A stretch of DNA of 11,467 bases from M3007 sp040383605 (GCA_040383605.1 JBEIDF010000115.1:1-11467); one strand, 5' to 3'. Numbered from the stretch's first letter, positions 5,412 to 11,467 are shown. Notes: generated by a model from the letters alone, not told the origin. Numbers and translations: made by a program.

Positions 5412-5649
5412 GAATTGGCTGTTCACTTTGGCCGGAATCAGGTACATGATATGGCGATTGATGCTGCATCCGGCAGGGTTGGGCCTCTCCGAGGCCTGGG
5501 AAAAGGGGGAATGCGGTTGCTTCAAATGTTGGGCCTCTCCGAGGCCTGGGAAAATGATTGGGTATCTGAAACCTACTGAATTGGGCGTAGCGCATGAAAT
5601 ATACACCATTCCTCAAAGAGGTGGATGTAACCATGTAAAGTCACGAAGA
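5412..5649. repeat. Dispersed repeat, copy 2, with internal 27-bp duplication
   Basis: Nearly identical to 2248-2436 but longer, because a 27-bp segment carrying the GGCCTC-TCC-GAGGCC hairpin occurs twice (5478-5504 and 5528-5554). It ends 3 bp before the mnmE stop codon. As in copy 1, the same end abuts the 3' side of a minus-strand reading frame. Short frames through it are not genes. Confidence 0.85.
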
Positions 5650-5652
5650 GCC

Positions 5653-7086
5653 TTACTTTCCAATACAAAACTTCCCAAAAATTGTCCCCAACAAATCCTC
5701 CACGCCAATCGCGCCGCTGATTTCGGCCAGGCAGGCAAGGGCGCGGCGGATATCCTGGGCGATGAAATCGCCAGTGACGCCGGATTGCAGGCCGGCGAGC
5801 ACGTCCTGGAGGGCGGTGTCGGTGCGCTGGAGGGCGTCCACGTGGCGGGCGTTGGTCACAACGGCGTCTTCGAGGTTGGCCTCGGCGCCGACGGCAGCCT
5901 CGAAGAGTTTCTCTTTGAGGTATTCGATGTTCATCTGGTTTTTGGCCGACAAGGTCACGATCTGGCTTTCCTGTAGGCCGATGTCGTTCCGCGCGGGCGT
6001 GTCGGACTGCAAATAGGGGTGCAGCGCGGGATCGTCGGGATGCAGGAGCCAGGCGGGATCGAAATGGGGGTTGCGATCCATTTTGTTGCACACCACCAGG
6101 AGGGGGGTCTCGGAGCGGATCTGGCGGAGGTCGTGATAGACTTCCGCAATGGGCAGGGCGGTCACATCCCACACATACACAACGATGGCAGCCTGCTCGA
6201 TTTTTTCGAGGGTGCGCTGCACGCCGATGGCCTCGATGGCGTCCTGGGCTTCGCGGATGCCGGCAGTGTCTATGAGCCGGAATTGTACGCCGCGGATATT
6301 CAGCGTCTCTTCGATGGTGTCGCGGGTGGTGCCGGCTATTTCGCTCACGATGGCGCGCTCTTCGTTGAGCAGGGCGTTGAGCAGGGTGCTTTTGCCGGCG
6401 TTGGGCCGGCCGGCCAGCACGGTGGATACGCCCACGCGCAGGGCGTTGCCGAGCTGGAAGGAGCGGAGGAGCCGGTGGATCACCGACTGGATATTTTCCA
6501 CCAGCAGGCGCAGGGCGCGGCGGTCGGCAAATTCCACATCTTCTTCAGAAAAATCCAGTTCGAGCTCCACCAGGCTCGCAAAGGAGATCAGTTCGTCGCG
6601 CAGCCTGCTGATTTCGTTTTTAAATCCGCCGCGCATCTGGCGCAAAGCCACCTGGTGCGCGGCCGCGCTCTGGCTGGCGATGAGGTCGCCCACGGCCTCG
6701 GCCTGGGAAAGGTCCATGCGGCCGTTGAGGAAGGCGCGCAGGGTGAACTCGCCGGGCTGGGCCATGCGCGCGCCGTGCCGGAGGAACAGCTGCAGCATTT
6801 CCTGTTGGATATAAGCGGAGCCATGCATCGAAATTTCCACCACGTCTTCGCCGGTGTAGGATTTAGGCCCGCGGAAGATGGTGGCTACCACCTCGTCCAG
6901 CATGCGGCCGCGCTCGTCTTCGATGCGGCCCAGGTGCGCGGTGTGTGAGGCGCAGTTTTCTAGTCGGCGGCCGCGAAACGCGCCGTCGGCCAGGATAAAC
7001 GCCCGTGGGCCGGACAAGCGGAGCACGGCAATGGCGCCCACGCCCGGAGGCGTTGCGAGGGCGACGATCGTATCGTTGAGCAGCAT
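5653..7086 (-). CDS. mnmE: tRNA uridine-5-carboxymethylaminomethyl modification GTPase MnmE
   Basis: A 477-aa, full-length MnmE (TrmE). With MnmG it installs the cmnm5 group on wobble U34 of certain tRNAs, using a formyl-THF-type one-carbon donor. The N-terminal domain starts DTIVALATPPGVGAIAVLRL and includes HGS and PGEFTLRAFLNGRMDLSQAE. The inserted G domain shows P-loop GRPNAGKST (226-234), G2 TTRDT (253-257), DTAG (273-276) and NKMD (334-337). The C-terminus is the invariant C-x-G-K (C474-IGK), needed for catalysis. The start is 16 bp after the Nudix stop, implying co-transcription. GC-rich codon use contrasts with the accessory genes to its left. Nothing appears damaged, although a dispersed repeat directly follows the stop. 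Confidence 0.98.
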   Translation of the reverse strand: MLLNDTIVALATPPGVGAIAVLRLSGPRAFILADGAFRGRRLENCASHTAHLGRIEDERGRMLDEVVATIFRGPKSYTGEDVVEISMHGSAYIQQEMLQLFLRHGARMAQPGEFTLRAFLNGRMDLSQAEAVGDLIASQSAAAHQVALRQMRGGFKNEISRLRDELISFASLVELELDFSEEDVEFADRRALRLLVENIQSVIHRLLRSFQLGNALRVGVSTVLAGRPNAGKSTLLNALLNEERAIVSEIAGTTRDTIEETLNIRGVQFRLIDTAGIREAQDAIEAIGVQRTLEKIEQAAIVVYVWDVTALPIAEVYHDLRQIRSETPLLVVCNKMDRNPHFDPAWLLHPDDPALHPYLQSDTPARNDIGLQESQIVTLSAKNQMNIEYLKEKLFEAAVGAEANLEDAVVTNARHVDALQRTDTALQDVLAGLQSGVTGDFIAQDIRRALACLAEISGAIGVEDLLGTIFGKFCIGK

Positions 7087-7102
7087 AGCGGTAGGGGCGG
7101 GG

Positions 7103-7582
7103 TTATTCTGTGAATTCCGACCAGCGGTCGCCGAACTGTTCCCAGAACGCGAGTACTTGCGAGCGGGGCGGAAACTCGGAGTAAATTTCGCCGCGGTTCA
7201 GCCGTTGGATCACATGGCGGGTTGCTTTGGACACCTTTTCGGGCAGATGCTCGGCGGGCAGCCAGCAGACGTCGGCGAATTTTTTTGGTTCCTGCGACTC
7301 CGGTTCGCCGTAAAATTTCGTTGCTTTGAAATACAGCACCAGCAGGGTTTCGTCTTTTTTCAATTTATGCCGGTGCAGCACGTGCGCCAGGCGCATATCC
7401 GCCGGTTCCACGTGGATACGCGCTTCCTCGCGCGCCTCGCGCGCCAGCGCTTCGCGGGCGAACTCATTGTCCTCCACGTTGCCGCCAACGAGCGAGAATT
7501 TCCCGCCGTTTTTTTTCGTTTGCCGCAAAAACAGCATTTTTCCGTTGTCTTCCAGGATGAGCCTGACGGCGAATATGAGCAT
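7103..7582 (-). CDS. Nudix hydrolase
   Basis: A 159-aa single-domain Nudix protein, probably cleaving a nucleoside-diphosphate-linked substrate. The Nudix box spans G34-x5-E40-x7-R48-E49-x2-E52-E53-x-R55-I56, so the metal-binding REx2EE core is complete. However, the glycine normally found at the position of R55 is replaced by arginine. Before the box, KFSLVGG is typical; afterwards HRHKLKKDETLLVLYFKA forms the expected strands. The substrate cannot be deduced. It lies between a secreted protein gene (38 bp upstream) and mnmE (16 bp downstream) on the same strand, so it is likely part of one transcript. No link in pathway to MnmE is evident. Confidence 0.9.
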   Translation of the reverse strand: MLIFAVRLILEDNGKMLFLRQTKKNGGKFSLVGGNVEDNEFAREALAREAREEARIHVEPADMRLAHVLHRHKLKKDETLLVLYFKATKFYGEPESQEPKKFADVCWLPAEHLPEKVSKATRHVIQRLNRGEIYSEFPPRSQVLAFWEQFGDRWSEFTE

Positions 7583-7620
7583 GTCCGGAGTGGTCTGGCG
7601 GAATAATTGGTTGCGTGTCG

Positions 7621-8034
7621 TTATTCAGCGTACAGGGCCAGCATCGCTTCCCGGATGGCCGCCTCGTCGGCGCCCTGCGTGCGCATTTCCTTTTGTTTTT
7701 CCGCGCGGCGGCTGCGCACCGTTGTTTGCGTCTGCTGAAACAGCGCCCGCTGCTCCGCCGTCGTCAGCAACCGGCGGATACTGCCCAGCGTGCCGTTTTG
7801 CAGGCTCTCCATCTTAGCCAAATACAAGGCGGGATCGCCGGCCTTCAGCGCCGCAACTTTCGCCAGATCGCGCTGCTTGCGCTCCTGGATGCGCAGCATC
7901 TCCGCGGTTTGCGCCTCGGTCAGACTGTATTTAGCCGCCAGGGCCTCGGTGGCCGCGCGCGCTTCGGTATTGGTGGACTGCGCCGCAAGCGCGGCGGCAA
8001 CAAAGAAAAAACAAGCGAACAAAATCGGCTTCAT
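7621..8034 (-). CDS. Small secreted helical protein, LTxxQ/Spy-CpxP-like
   Basis: A 137-aa protein with a clear signal peptide: MKPILFACFFFVAAALAAQ, with cleavage likely after ALAA. The mature part is predicted to be all helical and charged. It has an LTEAQ motif (residues about 38-42) and a second LLTTAEQRALF segment, the pattern of LTxxQ periplasmic proteins such as Spy and CpxP. That resemblance is by motif and composition only. ATG 8032-8034 is chosen because it places the signal peptide at the N-terminus; an upstream ATG at 8127 would bury it. A TATTTTG box six nucleotides before the ATG may be the -7 element. It heads a probable operon with the Nudix gene and mnmE. Confidence 0.7.
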   Translation of the reverse strand: MKPILFACFFFVAAALAAQSTNTEARAATEALAAKYSLTEAQTAEMLRIQERKQRDLAKVAALKAGDPALYLAKMESLQNGTLGSIRRLLTTAEQRALFQQTQTTVRSRRAEKQKEMRTQGADEAAIREAMLALYAE

Positions 8035-8205
8035 GTCGTGCAAAATAGTGAATGAAGAAAACAACAGGGCCTGCCCAAGCGCGCAGGCCAACAGAAATTG
8101 TGGGTCTGCCGCGAAAATCCCGAACAAGCGATAAACGCCCCAAAGTTAGTGAATGTTGTTTGCCCGCAATACGTACCGCAGGCATATTTCTCAAATATTG
8201 TGCGC
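8035..8205. other. Short intergenic stretch between the secreted-protein gene and the tandem array
   Basis: There is no credible gene. The right end runs into the repeat array. The left end should contain the promoter for the minus-strand operon starting at 8034. Confidence 0.4.
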
Positions 8206-8566
8206 GGTCTCCCGCAGAATTCGAATGTCTCCCGCAGAATTCGAATGTCTCCCGCAGAATTCGTAGAACGCGCGGAAAATCTTTTTTGCGCATTCCGCGC
8301 GGTCTCCCGCAGAATTCGCAGAACGCGCGGAAAATATTTTTTGCGCATTCCGTGCGGTCTCCCGCAGAATTCGCAGAACGCGCGGAAAATCTATTTTGCG
8401 CATTCCGCGCGGTCTCCCGCAGAATTCGCAGAACGCGCGGAAAATCTTTTTTGCGCATTCCGCGCGGTCTCCCGCAGAATTCGCAGAACGCGCGGAAAAT
8501 ATTTTTTGCGCATTCCGCGCGGTCTGCGGGAACCCCCTCTCCGCGCGTTCAGCGAATTCTGCGGGA
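8206..8566. repeat. 55-bp tandem repeat array with short leading units and an inverted end
   Basis: Five units of exactly 55 bp start at 8246, 8301, 8356, 8411 and 8466 and differ at only a few positions. Each begins GGTCTCCCGCAGAATTCG, continues through ACGCGCGGAAAAT, and has a T-rich middle and GCGCATTCCGCGC. Two 20-bp partial units precede them (8206 and 8226). After the fifth unit, 8541-8566 is the same module in inverted orientation with one mismatch. Within each unit CGCGCGGAA can pair with TTCCGCGCG across a 15-nt loop. The whole unit repeats, without variable spacers, so this is not CRISPR. Because 55 is not a multiple of three and the unit lacks stops in several frames, long spurious frames appear on both strands. 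Confidence 0.95.
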
Positions 8567-9145
8567 ACCCTCCTCCGGGAGCCTTTCGGTTTTCCAGCCC
8601 GCACCCTCCGCCATAAACCGGATCAATTCAACGATCTTTTCCCCCTGTGTCCGCGCGGCCGGCAGCAAATTGCTTTTCAGCGCCTGTTCGCGGATCAGCC
8701 CCTTGGCGCGCGCCTGGATCCGGTTGTAGTCTTCCGCCGAAAACTCCGTAAACAGGCCGTTCGAAATATCATAATAATCCAGCGTATGGTCTATGCTCAG
8801 GATCTGCGGTTCCGGCAGCGTGCGCAGTCGGATCACCCGGGCGGCGGAATCTACTTCCAGTTGCAGGTTGTCGAGGTCGTACCCCGCGGATACGGTTGCC
8901 TGCACGCGCACCAGCACTTTTTTATCCCACAGCCACGTGAAATAGCCCTGGTATTCGTTATAGTTGTAAATTTCCGAAAACTGCCCCTCCACGGTGGTGA
9001 GTTTGCACACCTCCCGGATTTTTTCCAGCAGCACAGTGGATTCCTCCACGGGCCGGGGTTTGGGGCCCAGCAGGCGGGCGCCCAACCAGGCGCCGAGGGC
9101 AAATACAAGCAGCAAAAGCAGTGTTAAAAGAATATTTTTTACCAT
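8549..9145 (-). CDS. DUF4230 family membrane-anchored protein
   Basis: A 198-aa protein with an N-terminal anchor (MVKNILLTLLLLLVFALGAW), then an extracytoplasmic DUF4230 domain. That domain includes TTVEGQFSEIYNYNEYQGYF, a strand VLVRVQATVSAGYDLDNLQL, then RTLPEPQILSIDHTLDYYDI. The function of the family is unknown. The start is ATG 9143-9145, which places the anchor at the N-terminus; the longer upstream frame (to 9397) overlaps the divergent capA-like gene and is rejected. The last codons (EEGSRRIR and stop) lie in the inverted end of the 55-bp array, so the array supplies the stop and perhaps the last residues. It is divergent from the capA-like gene with 88 bp between starts. Confidence 0.85.
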   Translation of the reverse strand: MVKNILLTLLLLLVFALGAWLGARLLGPKPRPVEESTVLLEKIREVCKLTTVEGQFSEIYNYNEYQGYFTWLWDKKVLVRVQATVSAGYDLDNLQLEVDSAARVIRLRTLPEPQILSIDHTLDYYDISNGLFTEFSAEDYNRIQARAKGLIREQALKSNLLPAARTQGEKIVELIRFMAEGAGWKTERLPEEGSRRIR

Positions 9146-9157
9146 TGTGCCAAGGTG

Positions 9158-9175
9158 TTTTAGACATGCTCTCTT
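9158..9175 (-). mobile_element. Transposon-like terminal sequence remnant
   Basis: On the minus strand this resembles the end at 3122-3138: TAA, then GAGAGCATGTCTAAAA (two extra bases compared with GAGCGTGTCTAAAA). It lies in the promoter gap between the DUF4230 and capA-like genes. No partner end is nearby. Confidence 0.35.
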
Positions 9176-9233
9176 AGGTAGGCAAAGTTCCAAAAAATCC
9201 GCGTTCTTTACGCAAAAATCCTGCTTCTCTGTC

Positions 9234-10352
9234 ATGTCTGTTTTTTTTCGCCGTTTTTCACTTGCTACCGCCTGTCTCTGCCTCGCGGTTTCCTTATCCG
9301 CCCAATGGGACACGCTGCGCGTCCTCTTTGCGGGCGATATCATGGGCCACGAGCCGCAAATCCGCAGCGCGGAAATTGTGCCCAACAAAGAGTACAATTA
9401 CAGTCCGTGTTTCCAGCACATCCGCCCGCTGATCAGCGCGGCTGACCTTGCCATCGGCAACCTGGAGCTCACCCTGCCCGGCCGGCCGCCGTACACGGGC
9501 TACCCGATGTTCCGAAGCCCCAACGCGCTGGCTGTTGCGCTCAAGGAGGCGGGGTTCGACGTGCTTGCCACGGCCAACAACCATTCCAACGACGGTCGGG
9601 GCAGCGGACTGGCGGCTACGGTGCGCACGCTGCGCGACCTCGGTTTTCTCCAAACCGGCACCTTCGAAAATCAGCAGGATCGCGCCGCGCGCTATCCGTT
9701 GATGATCTCGAAGGATGGCTTTAAAATTGCTTTGCTCAATTATACTTACGGCGCCAATGGCGTGCCGACCGACCCGCCCGGCGTGGTGAATTTTATAGAC
9801 ACGATTCAGATAAAAAAAGACCTGGCCGAGGCGGTAGCCCGGCAGCCGGATTTCATTATCGCGTTTATGCACTGGGGGCTGGAGTACCAACTTGAGGAGA
9901 ACAAGGAACAGCAACAACTGGCGCGCCTGCTAATCGGCCACGGGGCCGATATGGTGGTCGGCGCGCATCCGCACGTGGTGCAGCCGATCAAATGGGAAAG
10001 CGCGCGCAACGCGCAGGGCAAGGAGCGCAAGGGACTGGTTGTGTACTCGCTGGGCAATTTTATCTCCAACCAGCAAAAACCGCACACGGACGGCGGCGCA
10101 CTCTTTCAGTTTGAATTGGTGAAAAACAAAGGCGTGCGCAAGGCGCAGTTGGGCCGTTACGGCTATCTGCCCGTCTATCGGTACGTACACAAACCGGCCA
10201 CCGGCAAATCGGTGTTCTACGCGCTGCCGGTCGCCCGCCTCGAGGCCGAACCCGATTTGTTTCCCGCCATGAGCGCCGCCGCGCGCGCCGCGATGAAAGC
10301 GTATGCGGAAGGCGTGCGGGCGCGGTTGAAAGATTGTCCGGAGTGGCGGTGA
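9234..10352 (+). CDS. CapA-like secreted metallophosphoesterase (poly-gamma-glutamate synthesis CapA family)
   Basis: A 372-aa protein with a signal peptide (about residues 1-23, ending SLSA before Q24) and a complete CapA/PgsA domain. Motifs in order are FAGDIMGH (32-39), GNLELTLPG (75-83), TANNHSNDG (113-121), MHWGLEYQ (212-219), VVGAHPHVVQPIKW (241-254) and YSLGNFIS (271-278). Their Asp, Asn and His residues build a calcineurin-like metal site. Family members act in poly-gamma-glutamate capsule formation, but no other pgs/cap gene is present, so this one may have another cell-surface role. I start at ATG 9234 because the signal peptide begins there; an upstream frame back to 8994 overlaps the divergent DUF4230 gene. 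A perfect hairpin follows the stop. Confidence 0.92.
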   Translation: MSVFFRRFSLATACLCLAVSLSAQWDTLRVLFAGDIMGHEPQIRSAEIVPNKEYNYSPCFQHIRPLISAADLAIGNLELTLPGRPPYTGYPMFRSPNALAVALKEAGFDVLATANNHSNDGRGSGLAATVRTLRDLGFLQTGTFENQQDRAARYPLMISKDGFKIALLNYTYGANGVPTDPPGVVNFIDTIQIKKDLAEAVARQPDFIIAFMHWGLEYQLEENKEQQQLARLLIGHGADMVVGAHPHVVQPIKWESARNAQGKERKGLVVYSLGNFISNQQKPHTDGGALFQFELVKNKGVRKAQLGRYGYLPVYRYVHKPATGKSVFYALPVARLEAEPDLFPAMSAAARAAMKAYAEGVRARLKDCPEWR

Positions 10353-10354
10353 GA

Positions 10355-10409
10355 TTGTTCAAATTGTGATTTCTGGGCAGTGGCAGCCCAGAAATCACAA
10401 TTTGAACAA
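10355..10409. repeat. Perfect 24-bp inverted repeat after the capA-like gene
   Basis: The arms 10355-10378 and 10386-10409 are exact reverse complements around a 7-nt loop, starting 2 bp after the stop codon. There is no T-run behind it, so it is not a classical intrinsic terminator. It could stabilise the mRNA 3' end or be a small palindromic element. The neighbouring sequence is a transposon-like end. Confidence 0.85.
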
Positions 10410-10413
10410 GGTC

Positions 10414-10428
10414 TAAGAGCGTGTCTAA
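10414..10428 (+). mobile_element. Transposon-like terminal sequence remnant
   Basis: TAA followed by GAGCGTGTCTAA, identical to the first 15 bases (with TAA) of the fold-back element at 3124-3288. No opposite end is found before the right window edge. Confidence 0.5.
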
Positions 10429-10447
10429 GCCCCCGGGCGCAAAAAAG

Positions 10448-10486
10448 AAAAGCCCTCGTAAGTGTCTAACTTACAAGGGCCTTTTG
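10448..10486. terminator. Bidirectional intrinsic terminator
   Basis: The 11-bp stem 10452-10462 / 10470-10480 (one G-T pair) has a 7-nt loop, with A-rich sequence on the left and T-rich on the right. On the minus strand it lies just downstream of tRNA-Asp and ends in TTTTCTTTTTT. On the plus strand it could also end transcription from the capA-like gene. Confidence 0.85.
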
Positions 10487-10490
10487 TTTG

Positions 10491-10564
10491 CGGACCGGAC
10501 GGGACTCGAACCCGCGACCTCCGCCGTGACAGGGCGGCATTCTAACCGACTGAACTACCGATCC
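10491..10564 (-). tRNA. tRNA-Asp (GTC anticodon)
   Basis: A 74-nt cloverleaf on the minus strand. The acceptor stem GGATCGG/CCGGTCC has one T-G pair. The anticodon stem CCGCC/GGCGG encloses CTGTCAC, giving anticodon GTC. The T arm is GCGGG-TTCGAGT-CCCGT, and the discriminator base is G. CCA is not encoded in the gene and must be added post-transcriptionally. A terminator follows directly and a promoter precedes it. There is no sign of an element integrated at its 3' end. Confidence 0.97.
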
Positions 10565-10589
10565 AAACAGCTTTTCTACAAAAGCGGGG

Positions 10590-10618
10590 CAAAGATAAAG
10601 ACATTGCGGCCGAACAAA
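10590..10618 (-). promoter_or_regulatory. Promoter of tRNA-Asp
   Basis: On the minus strand TATCTTTG (10590-10597) matches the TAnnTTTG -7 box. TTTG at 10615-10618 (17 nt spacing), or an overlapping TTG slightly further out, serves as the -33 box. Transcription would start about 20 nt before the mature tRNA. Confidence 0.55.
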
Positions 10619-10744
10619 CAAGCTATTTTTAAAAAATTTTTTTGGTCGCGCGCTGCCGAAGCGAAATTCGGCAAAATATTGCCACATCAAGGCCAATTTA
10701 CAGAATGGTGAAGGATTTTTTATAAAATTTTCCTATATTATTCT

Positions 10745-10752
10745 TATTTTTG
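10745..10752 (+). promoter_or_regulatory. Possible -7 box upstream of the 10797 gene
   Basis: TATTTTTG matches TAnnTTTG exactly, 44 bp before the start codon. I see no clear -33 TTTG at the right distance, so this is tentative. The AT-rich region 10620-10760 contains no other feature I can support. Confidence 0.3.
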
Positions 10753-10796
10753 TTCTTACTTCCTTCGTAACAAAATCCAGGAAATAACTTGCTTCA

Positions 10797-11213
10797 ATGC
10801 CCGTAACAATTGCCATACCGCCCACCATCGAACAGCGTCTTCGGGACTATGCCGCACGTCAAGGGGTGAGCTTGGAGGATTATATTGCCCAAATGCTGAT
10901 TTCGGAATTTTCCGGTTCCAATCGTCCGGATGATGCGAATTTGACGGAAGAGCAACTGCTGCAGCGTGTTCAACTGGAAATTTATCCCCGAGAATTGGAA
11001 GAATATTACCGATTGGTTGAACTGGGAAAACAAGAATGCCTAACCGAGGCTGAACAGGCACGGCGAATCGAACTCACCCATCGCATCGAGATTGCACACG
11101 CGGAAAGAATGAAATATGTGGCAGCGCTGGCGAGATTACGCGGCATCTCGTTGGAGGATATGATGATGGAATTGGGAATTCAATCTGAAAAAAAAATCGC
11201 ACTACCTGCATAA
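10797..11213 (+). CDS. Small conserved hypothetical protein, possible ribbon-helix-helix start
   Basis: A 138-aa protein. Residues 1-38 (VTIAIPPTIEQRLRDYAARQ, then GVSLEDYIAQMLI) resemble a ribbon-helix-helix antitoxin-like start: strand, then two helices. The rest is helical: LTEEQLLQRVQLEIYPRELEEYYRL, then CLTEAEQARRIELTHRIEIAHAERMKYVAALARLRGISLEDMMMELGI. From memory, proteins of this pattern are common in Bacteroidota and cyanobacteria, and several are followed by an HNH endonuclease gene. That recollection needs a search. Here the next gene is an unrelated membrane glycosyltransferase 72 bp downstream, so any partner is missing. ATG 10797 is used because similarity starts at once. There is no predicted signal peptide or membrane segment. 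Confidence 0.65.
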   Translation: MPVTIAIPPTIEQRLRDYAARQGVSLEDYIAQMLISEFSGSNRPDDANLTEEQLLQRVQLEIYPRELEEYYRLVELGKQECLTEAEQARRIELTHRIEIAHAERMKYVAALARLRGISLEDMMMELGIQSEKKIALPA

Positions 11214-11273
11214 AATATCCTCGCAGCGGATTCCTCATTTCCCACAAAACATCCCTCCCAACAAGCTATTCCC

Positions 11274-11281
11274 TACCTTTG
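11274..11281 (+). promoter_or_regulatory. TAnnTTTG -7 box of the glycosyltransferase gene
   Basis: TACCTTTG ends 4 nt before ATG 11286, so the predicted transcript is nearly leaderless. A clear -33 box is not visible. Confidence 0.4.
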
Positions 11282-11285
11282 CAGC

Positions 11286-11467
11286 ATGCAAACACCCCCG
11301 TTTTCATGGTTGCGTTCAGGTTGGAACTGGACGGCCCTGCTGCTCATCGCCGTGTACCTGCGCGGACTTTTTCTCGACGTCATGGACGTGGACGCGTCGC
11401 AGTATGCCTCCATCGCCCGGGAAATGCTCGATTCCGGCGCCTGGCTGCAGGTGATGCACCGCGGCAC
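11286..11467 (+). CDS. GT39/ArnT-PMT-like membrane glycosyltransferase, N-terminal part (cut by window edge)
   Basis: Sixty codons are visible. A short cytoplasmic start is followed by a membrane segment (WTALLLIAVYLRGLFL). The first extracytoplasmic loop then reads DVMDVDASQYASIAREMLDS followed by GAWLQVMHRG. This pattern, an acidic residue pair after TM1 followed by Y-x-x-I-A-R-E-M and a G-x-W, is characteristic of the PMT/ArnT (GT39, GT83-like) transferases. These move sugars or aminoarabinose from lipid carriers to protein or lipid A on the outer face of the inner membrane. The acceptor cannot be told from this fragment. ATG 11286 is 72 bp after the previous gene, with a TACCTTTG box just upstream suggesting its own promoter. 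Confidence 0.8.
   Translation, partial: MQTPPFSWLRSGWNWTALLLIAVYLRGLFLDVMDVDASQYASIAREMLDSGAWLQVMHRG

Noticed and set aside
6019..6948. 309-codon plus-strand frame opposite mnmE
   Set aside because: It is a shadow of the GC-rich mnmE codons. MnmE has complete motifs on the other strand.
8206..8566. CRISPR array
   Set aside because: The whole 55-bp unit repeats, including the part that would be a spacer. There are no variable spacers and no cas genes.
7931..8729. Several long reading frames on both strands through the tandem array
   Set aside because: They arise because a 55-bp unit lacking stops is read in successive frames. The products are repeats of one another and end in neighbouring genes.
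8994..9233. N-terminal extension of the capA-like gene
   Set aside because: It overlaps the divergent DUF4230 gene and would bury a clear signal peptide starting at 9234.
9158..10428. Composite transposon carrying the capA-like gene
   Set aside because: The two end-like motifs face outward from the gene, the wrong orientation for enclosing it, and the left one is imperfect.
10491..10564. tRNA-Asp as an attachment site for an island
   Set aside because: No second copy of its 3' end is visible in the window, and no integrase gene is present.

Overview
The window looks like a chromosome segment from a Bacteroidota bacterium, most plausibly Saprospirales-like (Lewinella/Haliscomenobacter type). 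The phylum call rests on TAnnTTTG promoter boxes next to several starts, a DUF4230 protein, weak or absent Shine-Dalgarno sequences, and a high density of palindromic and dispersed repeats. The family-level guess is inference.

Positions 1-5650 form a relatively AT-rich accessory region of toxin-antitoxin-like or defence-like modules and mobile debris. It opens with the C-terminal half of a GHKL-type ATPase whose 5' side is a long palindrome (2-409). A STAS-like DUF4325 protein (540-881) and a coupled PIN-domain nuclease (881-1435) follow. Convergent to these is a PD-(D/E)XK nuclease with a Cas4/AddB-like cysteine cluster and a replaced 5' end (1442-2305, minus). Next come a UPF0175 antitoxin (2606-2830, minus) with its DUF3368 PIN toxin cut after about 47 codons (2360-2599, minus), a 165-bp fold-back MITE (3124-3288), and an intact HigB/HigA-type pair (4423-4764 and 3332-4420, minus). 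The gene-free stretch 4765-5652 holds a fold-back repeat and the second copy of a dispersed repeat.

Positions 5653-10564 are GC-richer and housekeeping-like. On the minus strand, a secreted helical protein, a Nudix hydrolase and MnmE form a probable operon (8034 to 5653). A 55-bp tandem repeat array follows (8206-8566) and supplies the stop codon of a DUF4230 protein (8549-9145, minus). Divergent from that is a secreted CapA-like phosphoesterase (9234-10352, plus). tRNA-Asp(GUC) lies on the minus strand (10491-10564). The right end carries an orphan small protein with a possible ribbon-helix-helix start (10797-11213) and the N-terminus of a GT39/ArnT-like membrane glycosyltransferase (11286 to the edge).

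The most interesting candidate system is the ATPase - STAS-like - PIN run at the left edge. An RsbW/RsbV-like partner switch placed directly upstream of, and translationally coupled to, a nuclease with a full acidic active site is not a standard toxin-antitoxin arrangement. A second theme is four copies of one transposon-like end, TAA-GA(G/C)C(G/A)TGTCTAA. One bounds the MITE and one sits exactly where the DUF3368 toxin is broken, so one element family appears to have shaped the region.
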